DNA from: Labrys sp. WJW
GTDB taxonomy: Bacteria; Pseudomonadota; Alphaproteobacteria; Rhizobiales; Labraceae
DNA length: 64,000 nt
Assembly (NCBI RefSeq): GCF_001676615.1
Contig: NZ_LYXZ01000002.1
Span: forward strand, 62,001 to 126,000
Direction: 5' to 3'
The notes under the pieces are model-generated. The model was not told where the DNA came from, ran no database searches, and saw only the letters and a program-made list of their open reading frames with translations. Position 1 is the first letter of the stretch; the number at the start of each line of letters is the position of its first letter. The translations under genes and the position numbers were made by a program. This document shows, piece after piece, positions 1 through 7,151 of the stretch.

Positions 1-551
1 GCCTGAGCTGCCCCGTCGGTTTCAAGAACGGCACGGACGGCAATGTGCGCATCGCGGTCGATGCCGTGAAATCGGCGTCGCAGCCCCATCACTTCATGGC
101 CGTGACCAAGGATGGCCGTTCGGCCATCGCCTCCACGTCAGGCAATGAGGACTGCCACATCATCCTGCGTGGCGGCAAGAGCACCAATTACGATGCGGCG
201 AGCGTCGAGGCGGCCTGCACTGACGTCGCCAAATCCGGGCTGTCTCCGGTGGTGATGATCGATGCCAGCCATGCCAACAGCGCCAAGAAGCCGGAGAACC
301 AGCCGCTGGTGCTGGCCGATATCGGCACGCAGCTTGCGGCAGGCGATAACCGCATCATCGGTGTGATGATCGAGAGCAATCTCGTCGCCGGCCGGCAGGA
401 CCAGGTGCCCGGCCAGCCGTTGACCTATGGCCAGAGCATCACCGATGGCTGCATCGATTGGGACACCACCGTTGTCGCCCTCGAGCGCCTGGCCCTGGCG
501 GTCGAACAGCGCCGCATCGCCAATCGCGAAGCAGTAAAGGTCGGGGCCTAA
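1..551 (+). CDS. aroG: 3-deoxy-7-phosphoheptulonate (DAHP) synthase, class I, 3' part
   Basis: Condenses phosphoenolpyruvate with erythrose 4-phosphate in the first step of the shikimate pathway. The reading frame is open from base 3 to the TAA at 549-551, so the 5' part lies outside the window; the GTG at 45 is internal. The translated stretch opens LSCPVGFKNGTDG and continues with TSGNEDCHIILRGG, MIDASHAN and IIGVMIESNLVAG, all signature blocks of the AroG/AroF/AroH (class I alpha) family. These carry substrate and metal ligands, including the Cys of LSCPVGFKNG, the His and Arg of CHIILRGG and the Asp-x-SHAN segment. About 180 C-terminal residues are present of a protein usually near 350. 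Which feedback specificity applies cannot be judged from this part, so the letter of the symbol is tentative. A small hairpin follows the stop. Confidence 0.93.
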   Translation, partial: LSCPVGFKNGTDGNVRIAVDAVKSASQPHHFMAVTKDGRSAIASTSGNEDCHIILRGGKSTNYDAASVEAACTDVAKSGLSPVVMIDASHANSAKKPENQPLVLADIGTQLAAGDNRIIGVMIESNLVAGRQDQVPGQPLTYGQSITDGCIDWDTTVVALERLALAVEQRRIANREAVKVGA

Positions 552-557
552 TGTGGG

Positions 558-577
558 GGCGGGTCTTAGGACCCGCC
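558..577. repeat. 20-bp GGCGGGTC hairpin, copy 1
   Basis: Arms GGCGGGTC (558-565) and GACCCGCC (570-577) pair perfectly around the loop TTAG, seven bases after the aroG stop. It belongs to a hairpin family that recurs at 608, 18246, 41089, 41135, 45903 and 60578. No T-run follows, so it is not a canonical intrinsic terminator, although it sits where one would be. Confidence 0.75.
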
Positions 578-607
578 TGGAAGCGTTGAGTTTACCGGAA
601 AGGGGGA

Positions 608-627
608 GGCGGGGCTGAAGACCCGCC
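608..627. repeat. 20-bp GGCGGGTC hairpin, copy 2
   Basis: GGCGGGGCTGAAGACCCGCC differs at one base from the copy at 41135-41154. It lies 30 bp after copy 1 in the same aroG downstream gap. The pairing is six perfect base pairs. Confidence 0.65.
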
Positions 628-696
628 GCCCACCGTTGCCGATTTGACGCGGCCCGCCCCGAACCGGCATGGTCGCTTCAGAACGGAGACGAGGAC

Positions 697-1071
697 GTGA
701 GCGAAACACAGATCATCAAGAAGGTCGCCTTCGCCGTCTGGTGGCGGATCGGCATTCCCGTAGCCCTGTTCGTCTTCGCTATTGGCTGGGCGCTGAACTT
801 CCTGTTCTACGTCGCGCCGATGCTGCAGGTCACCGGCTCGATTTCCCATTATGGCGCGATGCTGATCGCCGGGCTCCTGGGTGGCGACATCTCGGCCTTT
901 CTGGGGGACGGCGGCCTCATCGGCAATGTGGTGATCGGATTCTTCCGCGCCATTCTCGACAACCTGCCGATGCTGATCGTCCTGGTGCTGCTGACGCGCT
1001 GGCAGATCCGGCGCCACTTGCCCCGTATCCTGCGTGACAATGGCCTGATAGGGAGCGGCGAGGAGGGGTAA
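697..1071 (+). CDS. small membrane protein of unknown function
   Basis: I do not recognise a named family. The 124-residue product starts at GTG 697, preceded by a GGAG-type site in GGAGACGAGGAC. It has a short basic N-terminus (SETQIIKKVAFAVWWRIG), one strong hydrophobic segment at about residues 17-38, a second moderately hydrophobic stretch at about 48-62, and a third at about 73-98, ending in a charged tail (RWQIRRHLPRILRDNG). This fits a two- or three-span inner-membrane protein. It stands alone between aroG and the MOSC gene, about 120 bp from each, so context gives no functional hint. Length and the ribosome-binding site support a real gene. Confidence 0.6.
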   Translation: MSETQIIKKVAFAVWWRIGIPVALFVFAIGWALNFLFYVAPMLQVTGSISHYGAMLIAGLLGGDISAFLGDGGLIGNVVIGFFRAILDNLPMLIVLVLLTRWQIRRHLPRILRDNGLIGSGEEG

Positions 1072-1153
1072 GGCAAACTATCGCGCGGCATCTTTGCGTT
1101 GTTACCGATTCGGTGGCAGATCGGTGCCTCGCGCTGCCAGACGAGGTGAGACC

Positions 1154-1765
1154 ATGCCGGATCCTTCGAGCAATCCCTCTCCCGACATTGCCGTCAGGCC
1201 CGTGCTCAAGCGTGCGGGGCACGTGGCCATGGTCGCTGCAGCCGGGGGAGATGCCATCGGGGCAGAATGGCTGGCCGAGCTCGTGCTCACGCATGAGGGT
1301 ATCCCGGGCGACCGGCATGCCGGCTTCCTGCGTCCTGCCGATGTCAGGGTGCCCTGGTTCGAGCGCAGTGCGCCGATCCAGAACGAGCGCCAGGTCTCCA
1401 TCGTGTCGATGGAAGAGCTTGCGGTGATCGCTCGCAATCTCGGCGTCGAGCGCGTGGAGCCGGAATGGCTCGGCGCCAATATCGCCGTGGAAGGCGTACC
1501 CGATTTCTCCTTTCTCCCGCGCGGGTCCAGGCTGTTCTTTCCTTCGGGGGCCGTGCTGGCGGTGATGGGCCAGAACGATCCCTGCCGCATCGCCGGGGCG
1601 GAAGTCGAACGGCATCTGAGCGGACAGGACGGGCTTGCGCTGCGCTTTGCCGCCGCGGCCAAGCGCCTGCGCGGCGTGGTCGCCACTGTCGACCGTCCCG
1701 GTTCGATACGGGGCGGCGAAGCGTTCAAGCTGCGGGTTCCCGAGCAATGGATCTGGCAGGGCTGA
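1154..1765 (+). CDS. MOSC domain-containing protein
   Basis: MOSC domains, named after the C-terminus of molybdenum cofactor sulfurase, act in sulfur transfer or sulfur-carrier binding; the substrate here is unknown. I chose ATG 1154 (MPDPSSNPSP) over upstream in-frame codons because ACGAGGTGAG precedes it at normal spacing. The 203-residue product shows the expected pattern: GIPGDRHAG near residue 51, RQVSIVSMEEL near 80, then GANIAVEGV and the conserved cysteine block MGQNDPCRIAG around residue 140, which in this family carries the predicted sulfur-binding Cys. It forms a lone transcription unit, convergent with the next gene. Confidence 0.85.
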   Translation: MPDPSSNPSPDIAVRPVLKRAGHVAMVAAAGGDAIGAEWLAELVLTHEGIPGDRHAGFLRPADVRVPWFERSAPIQNERQVSIVSMEELAVIARNLGVERVEPEWLGANIAVEGVPDFSFLPRGSRLFFPSGAVLAVMGQNDPCRIAGAEVERHLSGQDGLALRFAAAAKRLRGVVATVDRPGSIRGGEAFKLRVPEQWIWQG

Positions 1766-1795
1766 GGCAAACGCAGTTGAGGCCGTTTCGCCCTT

Positions 1796-2353
1796 TCAAC
1801 TGGCGGGCGCATAGCGCAGCAGCGTCACGCCCTGGGGCAGGCTTTCACTGCCGAGTGGTTTTAGTCCAAGTGACAGGCCTTGCTGGAAATAGGGCTTGCC
1901 GCCGCCCAGTACGATGGGATGCAGGTAGAGCCGATATTCGTCGATGAGACCCGACCGCGCCAGTTCGGCGGCAAGGGTGGGACCGGCAACGCCGATCTCG
2001 CCGTCGCTGTCCGACTTGAGCGAGCGCACCACCGTGATGGCGTCCGAGCTCACCAGCCTCGCATTCGGCCCAACCTCCCGCAATGTCGTCGAGAAAACGA
2101 GCTTGGGCGTCTCCCGCCAGGCATGGGCAAAATCGATCTCGACTTCGTCAGTGTCCTGCTCCCGCTCGGGACTGTCCCAATAGCGCATCACCTCATACAT
2201 GCGCCGCCCATAGAGTGCGACCGACGTCTGTCGCATGAGCTGGTTGAAATGCCGATGCAGCTCGGCCTGTGGGATCGGCAGGCCAAATTCCTGCCCCGGT
2301 CCGGCAACATAGCCATCCAGGGACATCAGCATGGCATAGACGATGCTGGCCAT
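1796..2353 (-). CDS. dihydrofolate reductase family protein (RibD C-terminal domain)
   Basis: This 185-residue protein consists of a single RibD-C/DHFR-like fold that binds NADPH; members reduce pterin or flavin precursors, and many have no known substrate. The start MASIVYAMLMSLDGYVAGPG is typical, followed by ALYGRRMYEVMRYWD (residues 47-61), the KLVFSTTLREV strand near 83, IGVAGPTLAAELARSGLIDEY (118-138) with the dinucleotide-binding glycine, and YLHPIVLGGGKPYF (140-153). There is no deaminase domain, so it is not a bifunctional RibD. It is transcribed away from the ArsR-methyltransferase gene and convergent with the MOSC gene; no partner gene suggests a substrate. Confidence 0.88.
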   Translation of the reverse strand: MASIVYAMLMSLDGYVAGPGQEFGLPIPQAELHRHFNQLMRQTSVALYGRRMYEVMRYWDSPEREQDTDEVEIDFAHAWRETPKLVFSTTLREVGPNARLVSSDAITVVRSLKSDSDGEIGVAGPTLAAELARSGLIDEYRLYLHPIVLGGGKPYFQQGLSLGLKPLGSESLPQGVTLLRYAPAS

Positions 2354-2513
2354 CGGCGCCTCCCTTGCTTTCCCTCACTATGTCTAAACTAATTGCATAA
2401 TGCAATCGGTATGGAGGGGGGATGGTGATTTCGTCAGCTTATCCGCTCAAAAGTCGCCTGCTCACATTATCGCGTCGCTTGCAAAACAAATTCCTTGCGC
2501 ATTTTAAGAAATG

Positions 2514-2533
2514 ACATAAACATATCTTTATGT
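2514..2533. promoter_or_regulatory. inverted-repeat operator upstream of the ArsR-methyltransferase/metF operon
   Basis: ACATAAA (2514-2520) and TTTATGT (2527-2533) are perfect inverted arms around CATATC, in an AT-rich patch within GC-rich DNA. The site lies 19 bp before the chosen start of the ArsR-type gene, where an autoregulatory ArsR operator is expected. It overlaps the alternative GTG at 2532, which argues for translation from ATG 2553. The SAH-responsive regulator SahR is a known ArsR-type controller of methionine-cycle genes; assigning this site to it is inference. Confidence 0.6.
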
Positions 2534-2552
2534 GAGAGACGATGGCGTGGGC

Positions 2553-3551
2553 ATGGCAAATCTGGCTCCTTTCGAAACGGTATTGGGCACGCTGAAAGCG
2601 GCGGGCGAGCCGACGCGCCTGCGTCTGCTGGCCATCCTGGCGGAAGGCGAACTGAACGTGACCGATCTCACCGAGATCCTGGGCCAGTCGCAGCCGCGCA
2701 TCTCGCGCCATCTCAAGCTTCTGGTCGAGGCGGGGCTGGTCGAGCGCATCCGCGAGGGAGCCTGGGCCTTCTTCCGCTTGGCTGAAAGCACCATGAAATC
2801 CGAGATCTTTGCCCAGATCCTCGCCGGGCTCGACCGCAGCGACCGCATCCTTGCCCGTGATCGTTCGCGACTCGTCGAAGTCAGGCGTACCCGCGCGGCG
2901 GTGGCTGCCGATTACTTCCGGGCCCATGCCGGCGATTGGGATCGTATCCGTGCCCTGCATGCGCCGGACGAGGCGGTGGAGGCGGCGCTGCGCGAAGTCG
3001 TGGGCAGCCAGCCCATCCAGGCCTTCCTCGATATCGGAACCGGCACCGGCCGCATGCTCGAACTCTTCGCCCCCTTGGCGACGCGGGCCGTCGGCATCGA
3101 TGCCAGCGCCGAAATGCTGGTGATCGCCCGGGCCAATCTGGAGCGCAACCGTATCCGTAACGCCGTGGTGCGACAGGGCGATCTCTTCGCGCTGTCAGTG
3201 GAACCGGGCGCCTATGACCTCATCATCGTGCACCAGGTCCTGCATTATCTCGACGATGGCGCCAAGGCCCTGCGCGAAATCGCCCGTGCGCTGCGCCCGG
3301 GCGGTCGCCTGGTCATCGTCGATTTCGCCCCGCACGAACTCGAGTTCCTGCGTGAGGATTTCGCCCATCGCCGTCTCGGCTTTGCCCGCGACACCATCGA
3401 GCACTGGCTGGAGGCAGCGCATCTGCGGCCTGACGGCTGGCGCCTGGTGGATGCCGGGGAAGGGCCTTCGAGTCTCACCGTATCGATTTGGACCGGGCGT
3501 GATCCGCGCCGGGTCTCCGACACTATCACTCTTGGTCAGGAGGTCGCGTGA
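2553..3551 (+). CDS. ArsR-family HTH regulator fused to a SAM-dependent methyltransferase domain
   Basis: The N-terminal winged helix occupies about residues 1-90 (AAGEPTRLRLLAIL, then LTEILGQSQPRISRHLKLLVEAGLVERIREG, the recognition-helix region). The C-terminal class I methyltransferase domain has FLDIGTGTGRMLE (motif I, about residue 158), a VGIDASAEML motif II and a YDLIIVHQVLHYLDDGAKAL block. Such fusions commonly sit directly upstream of metF in alphaproteobacteria. The methyltransferase fold could sense SAM or SAH rather than transfer methyl groups; that is inference. The stop overlaps metF by one base (TGATG), so the two are co-transcribed. GTG 2532 is an alternative start but lies inside the inverted repeat. 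Confidence 0.87.
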   Translation: MANLAPFETVLGTLKAAGEPTRLRLLAILAEGELNVTDLTEILGQSQPRISRHLKLLVEAGLVERIREGAWAFFRLAESTMKSEIFAQILAGLDRSDRILARDRSRLVEVRRTRAAVAADYFRAHAGDWDRIRALHAPDEAVEAALREVVGSQPIQAFLDIGTGTGRMLELFAPLATRAVGIDASAEMLVIARANLERNRIRNAVVRQGDLFALSVEPGAYDLIIVHQVLHYLDDGAKALREIARALRPGGRLVIVDFAPHELEFLREDFAHRRLGFARDTIEHWLEAAHLRPDGWRLVDAGEGPSSLTVSIWTGRDPRRVSDTITLGQEVA

Positions 3552-4444
3552 TGGCTGGTCACGCCTTGCCCTCACACGGCGGCATTCGGGTTTCCTTCGA
3601 GTTCTTCCCGCCGAAGAACGCTGAGATGGAGGCGTCTCTGTGGGAGGCGATCGAGCGCCTGGCGCCGCTCGATCCCCTATTCGCATCGGTCACCTATGGT
3701 GCCGGCGGCACTACCCGCGAGCGGACGCATGGCACGGTGGCGCGCATGGTGCAGGAAACCGATATCCGCCCGGCGGCGCATCTGACCTGCGTCGGTGCCA
3801 CGCGCGAGGCCATCGACGAGGTGATCCGCGGCTATGCCGAAGCGGGCGTGCGCCACATCGTGGCGCTGCGCGGCGATCCGCCAGCGGGCGTGGGTGCCCG
3901 CTACGAGCCCCATCCGGGCGGCTATGCCAGTTCGGCCGATCTGGTGGCAGGCATCAAGGCACTGGGCGATTTCGAGGTCTCTGTCTCGGCCTATCCCGAG
4001 AAGCACCCCGAAAGCCCGTCGCTCGCCTTCGACATCGATATCCTGAAAGCCAAGGTCGGTGCCGGCGCCACGCGCGCCATCACCCAGTTCTTCTTCGACA
4101 ACGAGCACTATCTGCGCTTCGTCGACCGTGTCAGGGAGGCGGGTATCGATATTCCGATCGTGCCGGGCATCGTGCCGGTGCAGAATTTCAACCAGGTCCG
4201 CAATTTTGCCGAGCGCTGTGGGACCGAGGTGCCGCAACGCCTCGCCGACCGGTTCGAAGGCCTGGACAATGATGTTGCCACCCGTAAACTCGTGGCCGCC
4301 GCGGTCGCTGCCGAGCAGGTCTTCGATCTGGTCGACCGTGGCGTCAGCGATTTCCACTTCTATACCATGAACAAGGCCGACCTGGTCTATGCCATCTGCC
4401 ATCTGCTGGGGCTGAGGCCGAAGGTGGAGAAGGCGGCGGCCTAG
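3551..4444 (+). CDS. metF: 5,10-methylenetetrahydrofolate reductase
   Basis: This flavoenzyme reduces 5,10-methylene-THF to 5-methyl-THF, the methyl donor for methionine synthesis. The 297-residue length matches bacterial MetF. Diagnostic blocks are VSFEFFPPKN near the start, SVTYGAGGTTRERT with the catalytic-region Glu/Thr pattern, AHLTCVGATREAI, HIVALRGDPP, SVSAYPEKHPES and ITQFFFDNEHYLRFVDRV. I chose ATG 3551 because AGGAGG lies seven bases before it; the adjacent GTG at 3548 is too close. The upstream ArsR-methyltransferase overlaps it, which points to control by methionine-cycle metabolites. No clear terminator follows. Confidence 0.97.
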   Translation: MAGHALPSHGGIRVSFEFFPPKNAEMEASLWEAIERLAPLDPLFASVTYGAGGTTRERTHGTVARMVQETDIRPAAHLTCVGATREAIDEVIRGYAEAGVRHIVALRGDPPAGVGARYEPHPGGYASSADLVAGIKALGDFEVSVSAYPEKHPESPSLAFDIDILKAKVGAGATRAITQFFFDNEHYLRFVDRVREAGIDIPIVPGIVPVQNFNQVRNFAERCGTEVPQRLADRFEGLDNDVATRKLVAAAVAAEQVFDLVDRGVSDFHFYTMNKADLVYAICHLLGLRPKVEKAAA

Positions 4445-4561
4445 CTGGAGCGCGAACTTCCAGTCCGCTCCGGCAAACGAGGTGCCTGCACAATAAAATG
4501 CGGGTATCACAACATGTCTGCATGGGGTTGTGGTGTTAGCGCTCCAGGAAGGTTCGGTGCT

Positions 4562-5368
4562 TCATTCCATGCCACGCCAGCGCGTGACGGTGGCATCGAC
4601 TGCCTCGCGGACAGGCAGGAGATGGGACCGGGCCGATCCCACGATGCCGCCATGAGCGATGCCGGTCTCGACGAGATGCCGTCCCGCATCCTCCAGAAGA
4701 TCGACACGCAGGATCGGTGTCTCGTAGCGCACCCAGCGGCGTTCGCCATCGACCATCAAGGGAGCGCCCTCCTGTATCCGGACCTGATGCGGCCAGGTTC
4801 GGCGTTCGGCCAGATGCAGGATGGTGCAGCTTTCGAAGCTGACGCCGAGCAGGAGCACTCGGGCCTGGCGATCATACAATCTGGCCAGTGGCGAGTTCTC
4901 GCCGAAGGGATCTTCGAGGGGCTGGTCGCGGAGGATCGTGCCGGCCTGCGTTCCCCAGGCCGCCAGCGAACTGGCGGGATGGCCGCTGCGCGACACCCCG
5001 GGCCAGGTCCGGAACAGTTCGGCGATCCTGCCCATGCCCCGCGTCGGCGTCGACTTTGGGTCGAAGGCCGGCATCGATCGGCGCACCGGTTCATGCCAGG
5101 CTTGCGGAATGGGTGGCGCGCGCCAGTGGACGGGATCGGTCAGGTCCGGTGACATCGCCGGCATGACGAGCGTGCCTGCGGGCGTGATGACGTCGCAAAG
5201 CGCCTGGATTACCGCTGTCTCGGCGCCATTGACCCAGCCGAGCGCCTTGAGGGAACTATGCACCAGCAAGGTTTCGCCGGGCATAACTCCGAGCATCCGC
5301 AGGTCGGCGGCAAGGCTTTCCCGCGTTCTCGGCGTCGCGCTTTGCTGAATGATACTGGCCTCGGTCAT
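4562..5368 (-). CDS. AAC(3)-family N-acetyltransferase
   Basis: This 268-residue protein belongs to the Antibiotic_NAT family, which uses acetyl-CoA and is typified by aminoglycoside 3-N-acetyltransferases. The visible blocks are LLVHSSLKALGWVNG (residues 34-48), MPAMSPDLTDPVHW, SRSGHPASSLAAWG (about 125-138), FGENSPLARLYDRQARVLLLGV (about 155-176) and the C-terminal GIVGSARSHLLPVREAV. Chromosomal relatives occur in many soil bacteria, and their physiological substrates are mostly unknown, so drug resistance should not be assumed. It lies 27 bp downstream of a GNAT gene on the same strand and is probably co-transcribed with it. It converges with metF. Confidence 0.87.
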   Translation of the reverse strand: MTEASIIQQSATPRTRESLAADLRMLGVMPGETLLVHSSLKALGWVNGAETAVIQALCDVITPAGTLVMPAMSPDLTDPVHWRAPPIPQAWHEPVRRSMPAFDPKSTPTRGMGRIAELFRTWPGVSRSGHPASSLAAWGTQAGTILRDQPLEDPFGENSPLARLYDRQARVLLLGVSFESCTILHLAERRTWPHQVRIQEGAPLMVDGERRWVRYETPILRVDLLEDAGRHLVETGIAHGGIVGSARSHLLPVREAVDATVTRWRGME

Positions 5369-5395
5369 GACGTCCTCTGGGGCAGGGCGAAGGCC

Positions 5396-5929
5396 TCAAC
5401 CCCGCAGCCGTGCCATCAAATGGGCATCCGCGAACGCGCCGGCCCGGAATGCATAATTGCGCAGGATTCCCTCCTGCTCGAAGCCGAACCGCTCGTAAAG
5501 GCGTATGGCCTGTAGATTGTCGGCAAAGACCGTCAGTTCGAGGCGTTCGATCCTCAGCCATTGATCGGCCGCATCGGTGATTTCCCGCAGCAGCGCCGTG
5601 CCGATACCCTTGCCGCGATGGTCGTCATGGACGCCCATTCCAACACCGGCGGCATGGGCTCGCCGGCCACTGTAGCGGTCCAGGCCGGCATTTCCCACGA
5701 TGATGCCATCGAGCACGGCGACGAGGTTGAAGGCCTCCGAGCCGAGGCTTTCCAGCCATCGCCGGGCCAATTCCGGCTTCTGATAGGGCAGGCGGAGCGT
5801 ACCGGCCCGATAGCCGGGAAGATTGGCGAGCGCGGTGATCGCGTCGACATCCTCCAGGCGCGTGGCACGTATCGACAGTCCCGGCAGCAGCGGCCGTGAC
5901 TCGCGAGGAGGGGATAGGTTCGGGGGCAT
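5396..5929 (-). CDS. GNAT family N-acetyltransferase
   Basis: A 177-residue single-domain GNAT enzyme. After a proline-rich N-terminus the domain begins with LSIRATRLEDVDAITAL (residues 19-35). The acetyl-CoA pyrophosphate-binding motif A reads GVGMGVHDDHRGKGIGTALLREI, with the R/Q-x-x-G-x-G/A core at RGKGIG (about residues 105-110). Motif B is NLQAIRLYERFGFEQEGILRNYAF (about 138-161). The RimJ/RimL-like ending (GILRNYAFRAGAFADAHLMARL) resembles enzymes acting on amino acids or protein N-termini, but the substrate cannot be named. It is the promoter-proximal member of a two-acetyltransferase operon with the AAC(3)-family gene. Confidence 0.88.
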   Translation of the reverse strand: MPPNLSPPRESRPLLPGLSIRATRLEDVDAITALANLPGYRAGTLRLPYQKPELARRWLESLGSEAFNLVAVLDGIIVGNAGLDRYSGRRAHAAGVGMGVHDDHRGKGIGTALLREITDAADQWLRIERLELTVFADNLQAIRLYERFGFEQEGILRNYAFRAGAFADAHLMARLRG

Positions 5930-6240
5930 AATGGCTCTCCTTTTTGCGGGAGAGCCGGGCTGCCATGGACCCTGCTCGCCTCGCAGGGTTCATGGGTCGA
6001 TCGTATCGCGCTTACGGCAATACCCTTCCCGCGCCCCTAGGCAGGTGCGTGGCGGGATGCATGCAGGTCGAGCGCTTCGCGGTCATGCGCCGAGGTTAGG
6101 CCATCGGTTCGAGCTCGGCAAGATGAGGAAGAAGTATTCCGGGACCATGATCTTGCGCGAGGAGTGGCTGAATGCGCGATACCCTGACGCATTTTCCGGG
6201 TGCGCGGACGTCTCGTCCGCGCACCCGGGGAACGGCACGC
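5930..6240. other. 311-bp intergenic region with two hairpins, no gene seen
   Basis: The gap lies between the start of the GNAT gene and the stop of the B3/B4 gene, both on the minus strand. It holds a 13-bp near-perfect hairpin (5963-5975 with 5983-5995, CCATGGACCCTGC against GCAGGGTTCATGG, one mismatch) and a 15-bp perfect hairpin at 6196-6228. I see no convincing open frame with a ribosome-binding site. Confidence 0.6.
6196..6228. repeat. perfect 15-bp stem, 3-base loop hairpin
   Basis: CCGGGTGCGCGGACG (6196-6210) pairs with CGTCCGCGCACCCGG (6214-6228) around TCT. It begins 13 bp after the stop of the minus-strand B3/B4 gene. On the minus strand the hairpin is followed by AAAAT rather than a T-run, so an intrinsic terminator is not clear. 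The GCGGAC/GTCCGC core also appears in the inverted repeat at 27881-27964. Confidence 0.75.
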
Positions 6241-6954
6241 TCAATTCAGTATGACCGTGGGATTGCTCCTGTCGGCATAGGCGATCGAGACCTTTGCGCT
6301 GCAATCGGCCGTGAGCCAGCCGGCGAGATGGTTGGCGGCTTCCTCCAATTCGCCCCAGCCATTGGCCTGAACCGTCACCAGCGCCCGCCGGGTTTGCGGC
6401 GTGATGGCTGAGCGCATGTCCTGGCGCCAGTTCCAGCGGCGGCACAGCACATGCCTGGTATCGGCGAGCACCACCTCGCCCTCCTTGGGTGGATCGTTGG
6501 GATCCTCGCCGGCTTCGGCCCCCATGTCGAGAAAACTGTCGCCGGGGCGCGAGAAGCGGAAGGCAACCGGTGGCGCGATCTTGTCGAGGTCGTCGGCGCC
6601 GATGCAAAAGCCATGCTGCAGCGAGATCGTGTTGTAGATGTCGACGAAATTATTGATGACCGGCAGGCGATCGCCGGCCAGCACGCGCTTGATCAGCCGC
6701 TCGACCGAGGAACGATAGCTGGTCTTCTTGATGCCGAAGCCCTTATAGGCGCTGCGCCAGGCGGCGACGCCCGGAATGGCGGAAAGCTCCAGCCCCTCAT
6801 GCTGGCTGCGGCAGGCGGCCTCGGAGGCCAGGATGGCCGTATCGAGAGGGCCCGTACGCCCCGTGGTGATCACCAGATCTTCGGCCACGAGGACGGCGAC
6901 GCGGAAGTCGGGAAAACGTTCGGTCAGTTCGGCAATGGTCAACTGCATGGGCAT
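6241..6954 (-). CDS. B3/B4 domain-containing protein (Phe-tRNA synthetase beta-like domain)
   Basis: This 237-residue protein matches the stand-alone B3/B4 family, related to the editing domain of the phenylalanyl-tRNA synthetase beta subunit. Typical blocks are VAAWRSAYKGFGIKKTSYRSSVERLIKRV (about residues 63-91), LPVINNFVDIYNTISLQHGFCIGADDLDKI (about 97-126) and DTRHVLCRRWNWRQ (about 166-179). The family is thought to hydrolyse mischarged aminoacyl-tRNA or bind nucleic acid, but function is not established for most members. The start is ATG 6954 (MPMQLTIAELTERFP). It stands alone and is divergent from the ZntB-like gene. Confidence 0.85.
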   Translation of the reverse strand: MPMQLTIAELTERFPDFRVAVLVAEDLVITTGRTGPLDTAILASEAACRSQHEGLELSAIPGVAAWRSAYKGFGIKKTSYRSSVERLIKRVLAGDRLPVINNFVDIYNTISLQHGFCIGADDLDKIAPPVAFRFSRPGDSFLDMGAEAGEDPNDPPKEGEVVLADTRHVLCRRWNWRQDMRSAITPQTRRALVTVQANGWGELEEAANHLAGWLTADCSAKVSIAYADRSNPTVILN

Positions 6955-7151
6955 ATCGCTTGCGGGAAGAAGAAGGGGAGGCCTGCTCGAGCAGCACGGG
7001 CGTCAGAAAGGAATCATCATGCTTTTGATTGATCTTGCCACCAGTTCGCGAATGGATAAGGTGAATCCGGCCGGCTGGGCAAGCTTTTGTGCGGGTTGGG
7101 CTTTTCGGTTTCGTCGGGAGGCCCTGCGCGCTCGGATTGTGGTGAGGCCGC

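Noticed and set aside
4562..5368. clinical aminoglycoside resistance gene
   Set aside because: Family membership is clear, but chromosomal AAC(3)-like proteins often have other or unknown substrates, and no mobile context is present.
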